Shown: piece after piece, positions 44,657 to 52,707 of the stretch
Numbering within the stretch: the first letter of the stretch is position 1
How the letters are laid out: every line of letters begins with the position of its first letter
DNA from: Lentibacter algarum
GTDB lineage: Bacteria; Pseudomonadota; Alphaproteobacteria; Rhodobacterales; Rhodobacteraceae
Direction of reading: 5' to 3'
DNA length: 64,000 bases
Assembly: GCF_018860975.1 (NCBI RefSeq)
Contig: NZ_JAHKQI010000002.1
Span: forward strand, 186,001-250,000
Program-made: the position numbers and the translations under genes
Notes under the pieces: model-generated
Database searches by the model: none
The model's input: only the letters and a program-made list of their open reading frames with translations
Told to the model about the DNA's origin: nothing

Positions 44657-45513
44657 CGCTCGCGCCAAAGCGTGAAAAGCCCAGCACACACAACAACGGC
44701 CGCGCCGATCGCAACGTTTAGCGCGACGGTTTCCGAGAACACAAACACGCCGATAAACGAGACGAACACCAGTTGTAAGTAAGCGAACGGCTGCACGGCG
44801 CTGGCTTCGGCAACTTCATAGACTTTGATCAGCAGGTAGTGCGCAGTTGCGCCGATGACGCAGAGCGCTGCCATCCAGAACCAATCATGTGCTGTCATTG
44901 GTTCCCATTGGGACACGCCGACAACTGTCATTACGATCGCGCCTGAAACACCTGTCCAGAAGAACGACGTTTCGGCAGTGTCTTTACGGGCGGCGTAACG
45001 CGTTAGCAAACCGTAGAGCGCGAACATGAGGGCGGAGGCAAGCGGCACGACTGCCGCGGGCGCGAACACACCAAGCCCAGGCTTGAGGATGATGAGCACG
45101 CCGACGAAGCCGATGAAAATCGCTGTCCAGCGCCGCCAACCGACGGCTTCTCCAAGGATCGGGCCGGAAAGCGCAGCAATGAGCAAAGGGTATGATGTGA
45201 AGATCGCGTGACTTTCGACAAGGCCAATCAGCGTGAAGGCGTAGACCATCACGCAAGTCTCGGCAGCGAGGAGAAGGCCACGGAAGATTTGCAGGAAAGG
45301 TTGCTCAGTGCGGGCAGCGGCACGGATGCCACCGTCTTTGCGCGAAGCGACAGCGGTTACAAATGCGGCGAAGAACCAGTAGCGAATCATCACCACCATA
45401 AGCACGCTATACTCGCCAGCGAGATAGCGCGAAATGCCGTCTTGCACCGCGAAGATGAAGGTTGTTGCGACCATCAGCCCGATGCCGAGGCGAGTGTTGT
45501 TCTGGGCGCTCAT
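44644..45513 (-). CDS. DMT family (EamA) transporter
   Basis: A 289-residue membrane protein with two EamA repeats. GLVESHAIFTSYPLLIAALSG and AEASAVQPFAYLQLVFVSFIG are the family's conserved ends of each repeat. ATG 45513 overlaps the mnmD stop by 4 bases and has AAGGA; the frame upstream lies within mnmD and is not used. Probable exporter of a small metabolite. The coupling to mnmD seems positional rather than functional. Confidence 0.88.
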   Translation of the reverse strand: MSAQNNTRLGIGLMVATTFIFAVQDGISRYLAGEYSVLMVVMIRYWFFAAFVTAVASRKDGGIRAAARTEQPFLQIFRGLLLAAETCVMVYAFTLIGLVESHAIFTSYPLLIAALSGPILGEAVGWRRWTAIFIGFVGVLIILKPGLGVFAPAAVVPLASALMFALYGLLTRYAARKDTAETSFFWTGVSGAIVMTVVGVSQWEPMTAHDWFWMAALCVIGATAHYLLIKVYEVAEASAVQPFAYLQLVFVSFIGVFVFSETVALNVAIGAAVVVCAGLFTLWRERQSS

Positions 45514-46181
45514 GCGGGCATCCTTGCGACTGTCATGTGGCGCTTGCGGCCGTATCCTTGGCGGCGCTGCACGGTGAAACCGCCGGCTTCCAGCGATCGG
45601 CGCACGAAACCCGCTGCGGTGTAGGTTGCTGCGGTTCCTTTGGGGGCAGTTTGAGCAGCGACTTGGGCGAGCAGGCTTTGCTCCCAAAGCTCGGGGTTCT
45701 TGGCTGGTGAGAAACCATCAAGAAACCAGGCGTCGGACTTTTGCGCCATATTAGAGACTGTTTTACGCGCATCACCGAGGATAAGGTTGAAGCTGAGACT
45801 TTCAGTTTTGATCGCGGTCGCGCCCGAGAGCCAATGCGGCGCGAGCTCTTCTCTGATGTCGGCAAGTTCGGGGAAAGCAGCCTGCGCCTTGAGCATGGCT
45901 TCAGCATCCATCGGGAAGGCCTCAAAGCTGGTGAAATGCAGACAGCCTTGCTGGCCACTATCACGCCAGAGCTTGAGCGTGGCGAGCAGGTTTAAGCCAG
46001 TGCCGAATCCGAGCTCGGCAATGTGAAATCCGTCACGAAACCGGGCGGGAAGATCATTCCCGTCGAGAAACACATAAGTGGTCTCGGCGAGACCATTCTC
46101 GAGGCTAAAATAGGGATCATCAAAGCGCTCGGAAACAGGCACTTGGCCTGAACGCCAGGAAAGCTCGGCTGTCTGGTTCAT
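45510..46181 (-). CDS. mnmD: tRNA 5-aminomethyl-2-thiouridine methyltransferase (MnmD, MnmC1-like)
   Basis: A 223-residue SAM-dependent methyltransferase corresponding to the N-terminal domain of E. coli MnmC. RFDDPYFSLENGLAETTYVF, the SAM motif ELGFGTGLNLLATL, the catalytic-region WFLDGFSPAKNPELW and KGTAATYTAAGFVRRSLEAG agree with the family. It makes the last step to mnm5s2U34 in tRNA. The oxidase domain of MnmC is encoded separately and divergently next door. No clear ribosome site precedes ATG 46181. Confidence 0.9.
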   Translation of the reverse strand: MNQTAELSWRSGQVPVSERFDDPYFSLENGLAETTYVFLDGNDLPARFRDGFHIAELGFGTGLNLLATLKLWRDSGQQGCLHFTSFEAFPMDAEAMLKAQAAFPELADIREELAPHWLSGATAIKTESLSFNLILGDARKTVSNMAQKSDAWFLDGFSPAKNPELWEQSLLAQVAAQTAPKGTAATYTAAGFVRRSLEAGGFTVQRRQGYGRKRHMTVARMPA

Positions 46182-46242
46182 TTAGAGGTTATCCGGTAGA
46201 AGGTTCTCACCGCGAGCATGCCGCCCGCGCAGGAGTTTGGCA

Positions 46243-47277
46243 ATGGTAGACGTGACAGTGCGAGGTGCCGGTGTTTTCGGCCTCAGCATCGCTTGGGAGT
46301 GCTTAAGTCGAGGGGCGAAGGTGCGGGTGATCGACCCGAACGGCGTTGCAGCAGGGGCAAGTGGCGGCATTGTCGGCGCGCTCGCACCGCATGTGCCGGA
46401 GAACTGGAACGAGAAGAAAGAGCGTCAGTTTGAGAGCTTGATTGCAGCAGAAGATTTTTGGAAGAATGTTCAGTTTTGGGCCGGAATAGAGACTAGTTAT
46501 GCGCGCACAGGGCGAATACAGCCGCTTGCTGACGAACGCGCCGTTGCGTTGGCGCGCGGGCGAGAAGAGACATCGAAATTGCTTTGGAAGGGCAAGGCGC
46601 AGTGGCGCGTGTGCCATGCAGACGACTTGTTGGGCTTGGTGCCAGACAGCGCAACGGGGCAATATGTGCATGACACGCTCACCGCGCGGATTTTCCCCAA
46701 GCAAGCCTGCGAGGCTTTAGCAAAGGCCATAGAAGCGCGCGGCGGTGTGATCACTACGGAGGCCGAGGATGCCGGCAAAGTTGTTTGGGCAACCGGTGTG
46801 CATGATCTTGAACGCATGAACCGGCATTTCGCGGGCAATATCGGCAGTGCAGTGAAGGGGCAGGGCGCTTTGCTCAAATATGACGCAAGCAACGCGCCTC
46901 AGGTGTTTGCAGACACAGTGCATATTGTACCGCATTGGAACGGAACTGTAGCTGTTGGCTCAACCAGTGAGCGGGAGTTTGAAACACCTTTTGACACCGA
47001 CGAGCAGCTTGATGCGGTGCTTGAGCGCGCATATGCGGTGCTGCCGGTTTTGCGTGATGCAGAAGTCATTCAACGCTGGGCAGGGCTGCGGCCTAAAGCC
47101 AAGAGCCGTGCACCGATGTTGGGTGCGCACCCCCTGTTTGAAGGGCAGTTCATCGCCAACGGCGGCTTTAAGATCGGCTTTGGAATGGCGACAGAAATTG
47201 CGCGGATGATGGCGGAGATGATTTTGGACGAAACAGACTCTATTCCGGCGGAATTTGGGCCTGACGCGTCGTTGTAG
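46243..47277 (+). CDS. FAD-dependent oxidoreductase, MnmC2/DadA-like
   Basis: A 344-residue flavoprotein of the DAO family. The FAD motif VTVRGAGVFGLSIAWECLSRG is at the start (I quote its core GAGVFGLSIAWE), then GVAAGASGGIVGALAPHVPE, close to the MnmC oxidase domain, and GLRPKAKSRAPMLGAHPL with NGGFKIGFGMATE at the end. It probably removes the carboxymethyl group from cmnm5U34, supplying the substrate of MnmD. It is divergent from mnmD with 61 bases between. ATG 46243 follows AGGAG; a TTG at 46237 is in frame. Alternative: a glycine/D-amino-acid oxidase. Confidence 0.72.
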   Translation: MVDVTVRGAGVFGLSIAWECLSRGAKVRVIDPNGVAAGASGGIVGALAPHVPENWNEKKERQFESLIAAEDFWKNVQFWAGIETSYARTGRIQPLADERAVALARGREETSKLLWKGKAQWRVCHADDLLGLVPDSATGQYVHDTLTARIFPKQACEALAKAIEARGGVITTEAEDAGKVVWATGVHDLERMNRHFAGNIGSAVKGQGALLKYDASNAPQVFADTVHIVPHWNGTVAVGSTSEREFETPFDTDEQLDAVLERAYAVLPVLRDAEVIQRWAGLRPKAKSRAPMLGAHPLFEGQFIANGGFKIGFGMATEIARMMAEMILDETDSIPAEFGPDASL

Positions 47278-48052
47278 CTTCGGCTTGCATACATTGACGG
47301 CCATCGGACGCACGAACCCAGAGGCTGTTGTCTTTGATACAAAACTCGGCTGTCTCTGTGTGCATGAGCGCAGATGTGGCGCGGAAGGAAAAGCTTGCGA
47401 GCGCTCCAAGGTGCTTTTCGGCCATGAGCATGAGCATTTGCGCGAGAAGAGGGCCATGAACAACGAGGCCGGAGTAATGTTCAACCTCGCGCGAATAGGC
47501 TTCGTCATAGTGTATGCGATGCCCGTTGAATGTGAGAGCTGAATAGCGAAACAGAAGCGTTGAATTGAAGTCGCACGCATTGGACGATGTTTCGTCAGTG
47601 CGGGCCACAAGAACTTGCGGAGCTGGTGTGCTTGATGTCGGGTCTTCGCGGTAGACGAGGTCTTGATACTCGCGCAGGGCGACCCTGCTGTTTTGAGAGA
47701 TATCATGTTGCAACGTCACAAAGGCGAGGGGGCCTGATTTGCCGTGTTTTTCACTCACAGAATGCAGGGTTGTTTGCTTTGTAGCGGCATGACCTGCGAG
47801 CAACGGAGTGTAGAACTCAAGCCGCCCACCAGCCCACATACGGCGCGGCAAACCGAGGTTCGGGATCAGGCTGTTGCCAGTAGCGGGGTGTCCGTCACGG
47901 CCGAGGTTTTCGGGCGGCTCAGGCGACCAGAAGTAAAGCTGATGGTAGAACGGTGGCAGTGTGCTGCCTTGCGTGATGTTTGCGGGCAGGCCAAGAGAGG
48001 CTTGCAGGGCGTTGGCGCGGGCCGGGTCGAGGATATCGGTGTGCGTTTCCAT
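47240..48052 (-). CDS. MaoC-like acyl-CoA hydratase (mesaconyl-C4-CoA hydratase/HTD2-like)
   Basis: A 270-residue double hot-dog protein. The N-terminal half has RMWAGGRLEFYTPL; the C-terminal half carries the hydratase-2 motif FNGHRIHYDEAYSREVEHY followed by GLVVHGPLLAQMLM, with the probable Asp/His pair. The family includes mesaconyl-C4-CoA hydratase and fungal-type HTD2; the substrate here is unknown. ATG 48052 is chosen by the usual N-terminus; its ribosome site is poor and an in-frame TTG lies at 48109. It overlaps the end of the convergent oxidoreductase by 38 bases. Confidence 0.8.
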   Translation of the reverse strand: METHTDILDPARANALQASLGLPANITQGSTLPPFYHQLYFWSPEPPENLGRDGHPATGNSLIPNLGLPRRMWAGGRLEFYTPLLAGHAATKQTTLHSVSEKHGKSGPLAFVTLQHDISQNSRVALREYQDLVYREDPTSSTPAPQVLVARTDETSSNACDFNSTLLFRYSALTFNGHRIHYDEAYSREVEHYSGLVVHGPLLAQMLMLMAEKHLGALASFSFRATSALMHTETAEFCIKDNSLWVRASDGRQCMQAEATTTRQAQIPPE

Positions 48053-48362
48053 GTCGGAGAACCTATAAACTTGTTGCGCGCAGATTAGAGAAGCAAAGGG
48101 GAAAGGCAATGTCGGTTGTGACGGTTGAGGCGCTTGACCACCTTATGTTGCCGTTGTGGAGGGGCCCATCAAACGCACGGGGGGCTCGCGGGCCGATTAT
48201 GTCGATCTAGATCAGAGATACTGACGGAAATTTTCTGGAAATTTCCGAGCTTCTTTAAGTGTTATCGTTACCTTTTTGGCCCAAGCTGAGGCGCATTGTT
48301 TCCAGTTTGTTGACAGTGTCGCAGGCATAGGCGAGAAAAACGAAACAAAGGCAGTAAGTTTT
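48053..48362. promoter_or_regulatory. upstream region of ugd, with palindromes and a 33-codon frame
   Basis: The gap contains a plus-strand frame at 48109-48210 (begins MSVVTVEALDHLMLPLW) with a strong AAAGGGG ribosome site; its start recalls the first strand of VOC proteins, so it may be a remnant. Two perfect 10-bp palindromes follow: GATCTAGATC at 48204-48213 and GGAAATTTCC at 48237-48246, possible operator sites. A TTGACA at 48310-48315 has no convincing -10 partner. Confidence 0.4.
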
Positions 48363-49703
48363 ATGAAAATTGCGATGATAGGCACCGGCTATGTCGGTTT
48401 GGTTTCGGGCGTGTGCTTCTCTGATTTCGGGCATGATGTTGTCTGTGTCGACAAGAACCCTGAAAAAATTGAAATGCTCGAAGCTGGCGAAGTGCCGATC
48501 TTTGAGCCCGGCTTGCAGGCGCTTATGGCCAAGAATGTCAGTGCTGGCAGGCTGTCATTTACCACCGATCTGGTGAGTGCGGTTGCGGATGCGGAAGCAG
48601 TTTTCATTGCTGTCGGAACGCCAACAAGGCGCGGTGACGGGCATGCTGACCTGACTTATGTTATGGCCGCGGCTGAGGAGATCGCGCAGGCAGTAACGGG
48701 TTATACCGTGATTGTGACCAAATCGACTGTTCCGGTTGGCACCAACCGGCAGGTGAAGCAGACGGTGCGCAAAGCCAACCCCAAGCTAGAGTTCGATGTC
48801 GCTTCCAACCCCGAGTTTCTGCGGGAAGGCGCGGCGATCGACGACTTTATGAAGCCCGATCGTGTGGTTGTTGGCGTGCAAAGTGACCGCGCTGAAGAGG
48901 TGATGCAAGAAATCTACCGTCCGCTGTTTTTGCGCGATTTTCCGATCATTGTAACCGACCTTGAGAGCGCAGAGATGATCAAATATGCCGCCAACGCGTT
49001 TCTGGCGACTAAGATCACGTTTATCAACGAAATCGCAGCGCTGTGCGAGCGCACCGGAGCTGACGTGAAGCAAGTCAGCAAGGGCATGGGGCTTGACGGG
49101 CGCATCGGCAACAAATTCTTGCACTCGGGGCCGGGCTACGGCGGATCATGTTTTCCGAAAGACACCAAGGCGTTGGCCCGTATCGGGCAGGAAAACGGCC
49201 TGCCCATGCAGATCACCGAGACGGTTATCAAAGTCAACGAAGAGGTAAAGCGGCGGATGATCGACAAGCTGCTTGATCTCTGTGATGGCAGCTTTAACGG
49301 CAAGGTTGTTGCGGTGCTCGGTGTAACGTTCAAACCCGAGACCGATGACATGCGCGACGCGCCTTCACTGACGATTGTTCCGGCGCTGGTTGGTGGCGGT
49401 GCCAAGGTGCGCGTCGTTGATCCGCAAGGTGCCCACGAGGGCGAAGTTTTGCTGCCCGGCGTTCATTGGGTAGAGAATGCCTACAAGGCCGCGCAAAACG
49501 CTGATCTTGTCGTGATCCTGACGGAGTGGAACGAGTTCAGAGCGCTCGATCTGAAGCGGTTGGCGAAGCGGATGCACCACCCCAAGCTTGCTGACTTGCG
49601 AAACATATACACTGACAAAGACGCCAAGCGCGCGGGCTTTGAGGCCTATGTTTCGGTTGGCCGTCACGACTATATTGCTGCCCCTAAAGAAGACGAAGCC
49701 TAA
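48363..49703 (+). CDS. ugd: UDP-glucose 6-dehydrogenase
   Basis: A 446-residue NAD-dependent enzyme that oxidises UDP-glucose to UDP-glucuronate for surface polysaccharides. The Rossmann start is MKIAMIGTGYVGLVSGVCFS; AVGTPTRRGDGHADL and SNPEFLREGAAIDDF follow; the catalytic Cys is in GPGYGGSCFPKDTKAL, and the C-terminal domain has VTFKPETDDMRDAPSL. ATG 48363 fits the family start exactly. A GDP-mannose dehydrogenase role is less likely. Its stop codon lies inside an inverted repeat shared with the convergent CapD-like gene. Confidence 0.93.
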   Translation: MKIAMIGTGYVGLVSGVCFSDFGHDVVCVDKNPEKIEMLEAGEVPIFEPGLQALMAKNVSAGRLSFTTDLVSAVADAEAVFIAVGTPTRRGDGHADLTYVMAAAEEIAQAVTGYTVIVTKSTVPVGTNRQVKQTVRKANPKLEFDVASNPEFLREGAAIDDFMKPDRVVVGVQSDRAEEVMQEIYRPLFLRDFPIIVTDLESAEMIKYAANAFLATKITFINEIAALCERTGADVKQVSKGMGLDGRIGNKFLHSGPGYGGSCFPKDTKALARIGQENGLPMQITETVIKVNEEVKRRMIDKLLDLCDGSFNGKVVAVLGVTFKPETDDMRDAPSLTIVPALVGGGAKVRVVDPQGAHEGEVLLPGVHWVENAYKAAQNADLVVILTEWNEFRALDLKRLAKRMHHPKLADLRNIYTDKDAKRAGFEAYVSVGRHDYIAAPKEDEA

Positions 49704-49819
49704 AGCGTTTCGACTTATTGTTGAGACAGCGCGAGCAGGCAAAGCGCGTGCAGGTTATTGATGCTGTGCGCGTTTCTAAATCAAGCTATGCCTTAACTTC
49801 ATCTCGAAACGCTTTAGGC
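49698..49819. repeat. 122-bp inverted-repeat element between convergent genes
   Basis: Perfect 16-bp arms: GCCTAAAGCGTTTCGA (49698-49713) and its complement TCGAAACGCTTTAGGC (49804-49819). Each arm contains the stop codon TAA of the gene entering it. Inside, GCGCGTGCAG and CTGTGCGCG can pair around TTATTGATG. The transcript would fold into a long hairpin in either direction, consistent with a bidirectional terminator or a small palindromic repeat element. Confidence 0.8.
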
Positions 49820-51703
49820 CGAGCTACCGAGAGATGTTGCGGCTTTATCGGCTTGCTCGGTGTCTTTGGTGATCCAACGCGCCACGATCGCGCGGGCGAT
49901 GTCGTCGTCGTGTTGCTCAAGCGCTGTTTTGATATCACGCACTGCGTTTGCAACTTCAATTTCTGACAGAGCACTTTCCTGAACGCGGAGGATTTTGCTA
50001 TGCGGTGTCGTCAGCATATCTGACGAAATCAGCAGTTCTTCATGCAGCTTTTCACCGGGGCGCAGGCCAGTCACAGCTATCTCGATGTCGCCATGCGGAT
50101 TTGCGGCGTCTTTGACTTGTAGGCCTGAAGCCGCGATCATTTGCTCGGCAAGGCGGCGAATGGGAACCGGATCACCCATGTCGAGCACAAACACGTCACC
50201 GCCGCGAGAATAGGAGCCAGCGAGCAGCACGAGGCGCGCGGCTTCCGAGATTGTCATGAAATAGCGGGTGACTTCGTCATGCGTGAGGGTCACTGGCCCG
50301 CCACGTTCGATCTGCTCTTCAAACAATGGAATGACAGAGCCTGACGACCCGAGGACATTGCCAAAGCGGACCATCGAGAACCGCGTGCCTTCAGGGCGTG
50401 AGGCGAGGTCTTGCACCACAAGCTCTGCCAGCCGTTTGGACGCGCCCATAACATTGACGGGGCGCACGGCTTTGTCTGTCGAAATAAGAATAAAGCGCGC
50501 GACTCCGGCGGCGCGAGCGGCTTCAGCGACCGTCTTGGTGCCGAGCACATTGTTCGTCAGGCCGGCAATAGCGTTTTCCTCGACAAGGGGCAGATGTTTG
50601 TAAGCAGCCGCGTGCAAGATCACATCAATTTGGTGCTGTGCGAGCACGTGCTCAACGAGTCCTTTGTCAGTGATAGAGCCAAGCACTGGTGTAACAGTGG
50701 CTTGCGGTGCCAACTCGGAAAGCTCCTTGTGGATGGTGTACAGCGCCAACTCGGAGTGATCAAAGAGCACAATCTTTGCTGGTTCACAGCTAATGATCTG
50801 ACGGCACAATTCAGAGCCGATAGACCCGCCTGCACCGGTGATCAGGATGCTGCGGCCGGAGTAGCTCTCGGCGACGGTTGGCAACTGCTCGGACAGGTTG
50901 CCGCGGCCGAGCAGATCATTGATCGTAACAGGACTGGATTTTGAGCCGATAGCCCCCTCACCGATAAGTGTGGCAAAGCTGGGAAGCGAGTGAACTTCGC
51001 AGCCCAAAGCGCGTAGTTTGTGGGCAAGGCGGGCCTGCTCGGATTGCGACACAGAGGGCAGTGTCAGCACGATCCGGTCGATCCGCTCCTTGCGAACCAA
51101 GTCAGCCAGATTGACAGGGGAGAACACCGGCAGGCCTGCGATAACAAGGTTCTGCACCGTCGGATTATCATCAATAAAGGCGATCAGCTGCAAGCTTTCG
51201 TCGGATTGCAGTGCCATAGCAAGTTGCTGGCCAGTCTGGCTCGCCCCATAGACAAGAATTCGGGTGCGATCACTGCCACGACGGTAAATTTTGATGAGCA
51301 GATGCCGTAGCACGATGCGGATTGTAACCGTGGCGATCAGCAAGAACATTGTGAACACAGCGAAGACAGCATTTGAGCCGAAATCAGCCAGTTTGAAACT
51401 TAGCACATAGGCTATAGCCCCAAGGACTGCCGCAAATATCGCCGTTCTGACAATGCCCAGGAGCTCATATGAGTTCAATTTGATTCGCGGTAAGCCGAGG
51501 AGATTGCTGGCAAAACCACTGACCAGCATCAAGGTTACCAGCAATGGTGCAAGGCCCCAAATGCCTTGACCGGTTGTGGGTGCAGCGCCAACCAACCATA
51601 TAGCTACAAGAAGGGAAGATGGCGCCATCAAAGCGTCAACTATCAGAAATATAAGTCTTTTTTGGGCTCTTGTAAGGTGCGTAGCGAAGTCGAGTGACAT
51701 CAT
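49814..51703 (-). CDS. membrane-bound nucleotide-sugar 4,6-dehydratase/epimerase (CapD/FlaA1-like)
   Basis: A 629-residue protein. Four hydrophobic helices fill about residues 20-130, followed by a first nucleotide-binding region (RILVYGASQTGQQLAMAL) and a C-terminal SDR domain with GAGGSIGSELCRQI, FILISTDKAVRPVNVMGASK and HDEVTRYFMTISEAARLV. Relatives (WbpM, PglF, CapD) make UDP-sugars for capsule, O-antigen or glycan linkers. ATG 51703 follows GGAGA at about 11 bases; ATGs at 51700 and 51733 are alternatives. With ugd it suggests exopolysaccharide synthesis, although no glycosyltransferase is nearby. Confidence 0.9.
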   Translation of the reverse strand: MMSLDFATHLTRAQKRLIFLIVDALMAPSSLLVAIWLVGAAPTTGQGIWGLAPLLVTLMLVSGFASNLLGLPRIKLNSYELLGIVRTAIFAAVLGAIAYVLSFKLADFGSNAVFAVFTMFLLIATVTIRIVLRHLLIKIYRRGSDRTRILVYGASQTGQQLAMALQSDESLQLIAFIDDNPTVQNLVIAGLPVFSPVNLADLVRKERIDRIVLTLPSVSQSEQARLAHKLRALGCEVHSLPSFATLIGEGAIGSKSSPVTINDLLGRGNLSEQLPTVAESYSGRSILITGAGGSIGSELCRQIISCEPAKIVLFDHSELALYTIHKELSELAPQATVTPVLGSITDKGLVEHVLAQHQIDVILHAAAYKHLPLVEENAIAGLTNNVLGTKTVAEAARAAGVARFILISTDKAVRPVNVMGASKRLAELVVQDLASRPEGTRFSMVRFGNVLGSSGSVIPLFEEQIERGGPVTLTHDEVTRYFMTISEAARLVLLAGSYSRGGDVFVLDMGDPVPIRRLAEQMIAASGLQVKDAANPHGDIEIAVTGLRPGEKLHEELLISSDMLTTPHSKILRVQESALSEIEVANAVRDIKTALEQHDDDIARAIVARWITKDTEQADKAATSLGSSA

Positions 51704-51915
51704 CAAAGACGTTCTCCAATATTCATTCTTCACACCGCTTACACTGTTTATTTAGACTAGGTTTGCATTATGAGCACTGCGCAAGAAGCACTAGGCCCAT
51801 ATTGCAACCATCTACAGAATACAGGAAGGCCGGCTGCAAAATCAATACAGCACGTCGCTAGCAGGCGTAAGTTGGCTCAAATTCGTGTTGAATTGCAAAA
51901 GGTTAACGACAAACC
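51704..51915. other. intergenic region, nothing recognised
   Basis: A 212-base AT-richer gap upstream of the CapD-like gene and downstream of caiD. I find no hairpin with a T run and no coding frame I would support. Confidence 0.4.
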
Positions 51916-52707
51916 TCAGCGGCCTTTCCAGACTGGATCACGTTTTTCAGCAAAGGCCTTTGCGCCTTCGAGGTTGTCTTCTGATCCATAGAGCACATCT
52001 ATCGTGCGCAGGTGTCGGCCTGTTACGCGGTTCATAGCGTCTTGGAATTTGCTGTCTTCGGCATCGCGCACAACTTCTTTGATTGCAGCGTAAACAAGTG
52101 GTGGGCCGGAAGCCAGCAAGCGAGCCATTTCCCAAGCGGCGTCCAAAAGGCCAGCCGAGGGGTGAATGTGGTTGACGATGCCCCAGGTTTTAGCTTCTTC
52201 GGCATCAAACCAGCGGCCCGTGAGCAGAAGTTCCATCGCGATATGATAGGGGATGCGCTTGGGGAGCTTTATGCTGGCTGCGTCAGCAATCGTGCCTGAG
52301 CGGATTTCTGGCAGCGCGAATGTGGCGTGTTCGGCAGCGAGGATAATGTCAGCCGAAAGCGCCCACTCAAGCCCGCCACCACAGGCGATGCCATTGACGG
52401 CCGCGATCACCGGCTTGTTGAGGTCACGCAATTCTTGCAAGCCACCAAACCCGCCAAGGCCGTAGTCGCCATCAACCGCGTCGCCGCCCGCTGCGCCTTT
52501 AAGGTCCCACCCCGGGCAGAAGAACTTCTCGCCAGCGCCGGTGATGATGCACACACGCAGGCTGTCATCATCGCGGAACTCGGCGAAGACATCGCCCATG
52601 ATCCGGCTTGTCGCGAGGTCGATGGCATTGGCCTTCGGACGATCAAGAGTGACTTCGAGAATCGCGCCTTCGCGGCGGGTTTTGATGGGGGATTGTTGAT
52701 CGCTCAT
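51916..52707 (-). CDS. caiD: carnitinyl-CoA dehydratase-like enoyl-CoA hydratase
   Basis: A 263-residue crotonase-family enzyme that I judge closest to CaiD. VTLDRPKANAIDLATSRIMG, ITGAGEKFFCPGWDLKGAA and the C-terminus AFAEKRDPVWKGR correspond closely to E. coli CaiD, which interconverts carnitinyl-CoA and crotonobetainyl-CoA. Oxyanion segments are GWDLKGA and GIACGGGLEWA. It is last in an operon, its ATG overlapping the ligase stop by 4 bases. A CaiB-type CoA transferase is absent; the ligase may take that role. Related hydratases act on other acyl-CoAs, so substrate identity is moderate confidence. Confidence 0.75.
   Translation of the reverse strand: MSDQQSPIKTRREGAILEVTLDRPKANAIDLATSRIMGDVFAEFRDDDSLRVCIITGAGEKFFCPGWDLKGAAGGDAVDGDYGLGGFGGLQELRDLNKPVIAAVNGIACGGGLEWALSADIILAAEHATFALPEIRSGTIADAASIKLPKRIPYHIAMELLLTGRWFDAEEAKTWGIVNHIHPSAGLLDAAWEMARLLASGPPLVYAAIKEVVRDAEDSKFQDAMNRVTGRHLRTIDVLYGSEDNLEGAKAFAEKRDPVWKGR

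Noticed and set aside
48053-48109. TTG start at 48109 for the MaoC-like gene
   Set aside because: It would add 19 unconserved-looking residues and no ribosome site; ATG 48052 fits the family.
51770-51991. 73-codon plus-strand frame overlapping caiD
   Set aside because: Low complexity with no ribosome site and overlap with a firm gene on the other strand.
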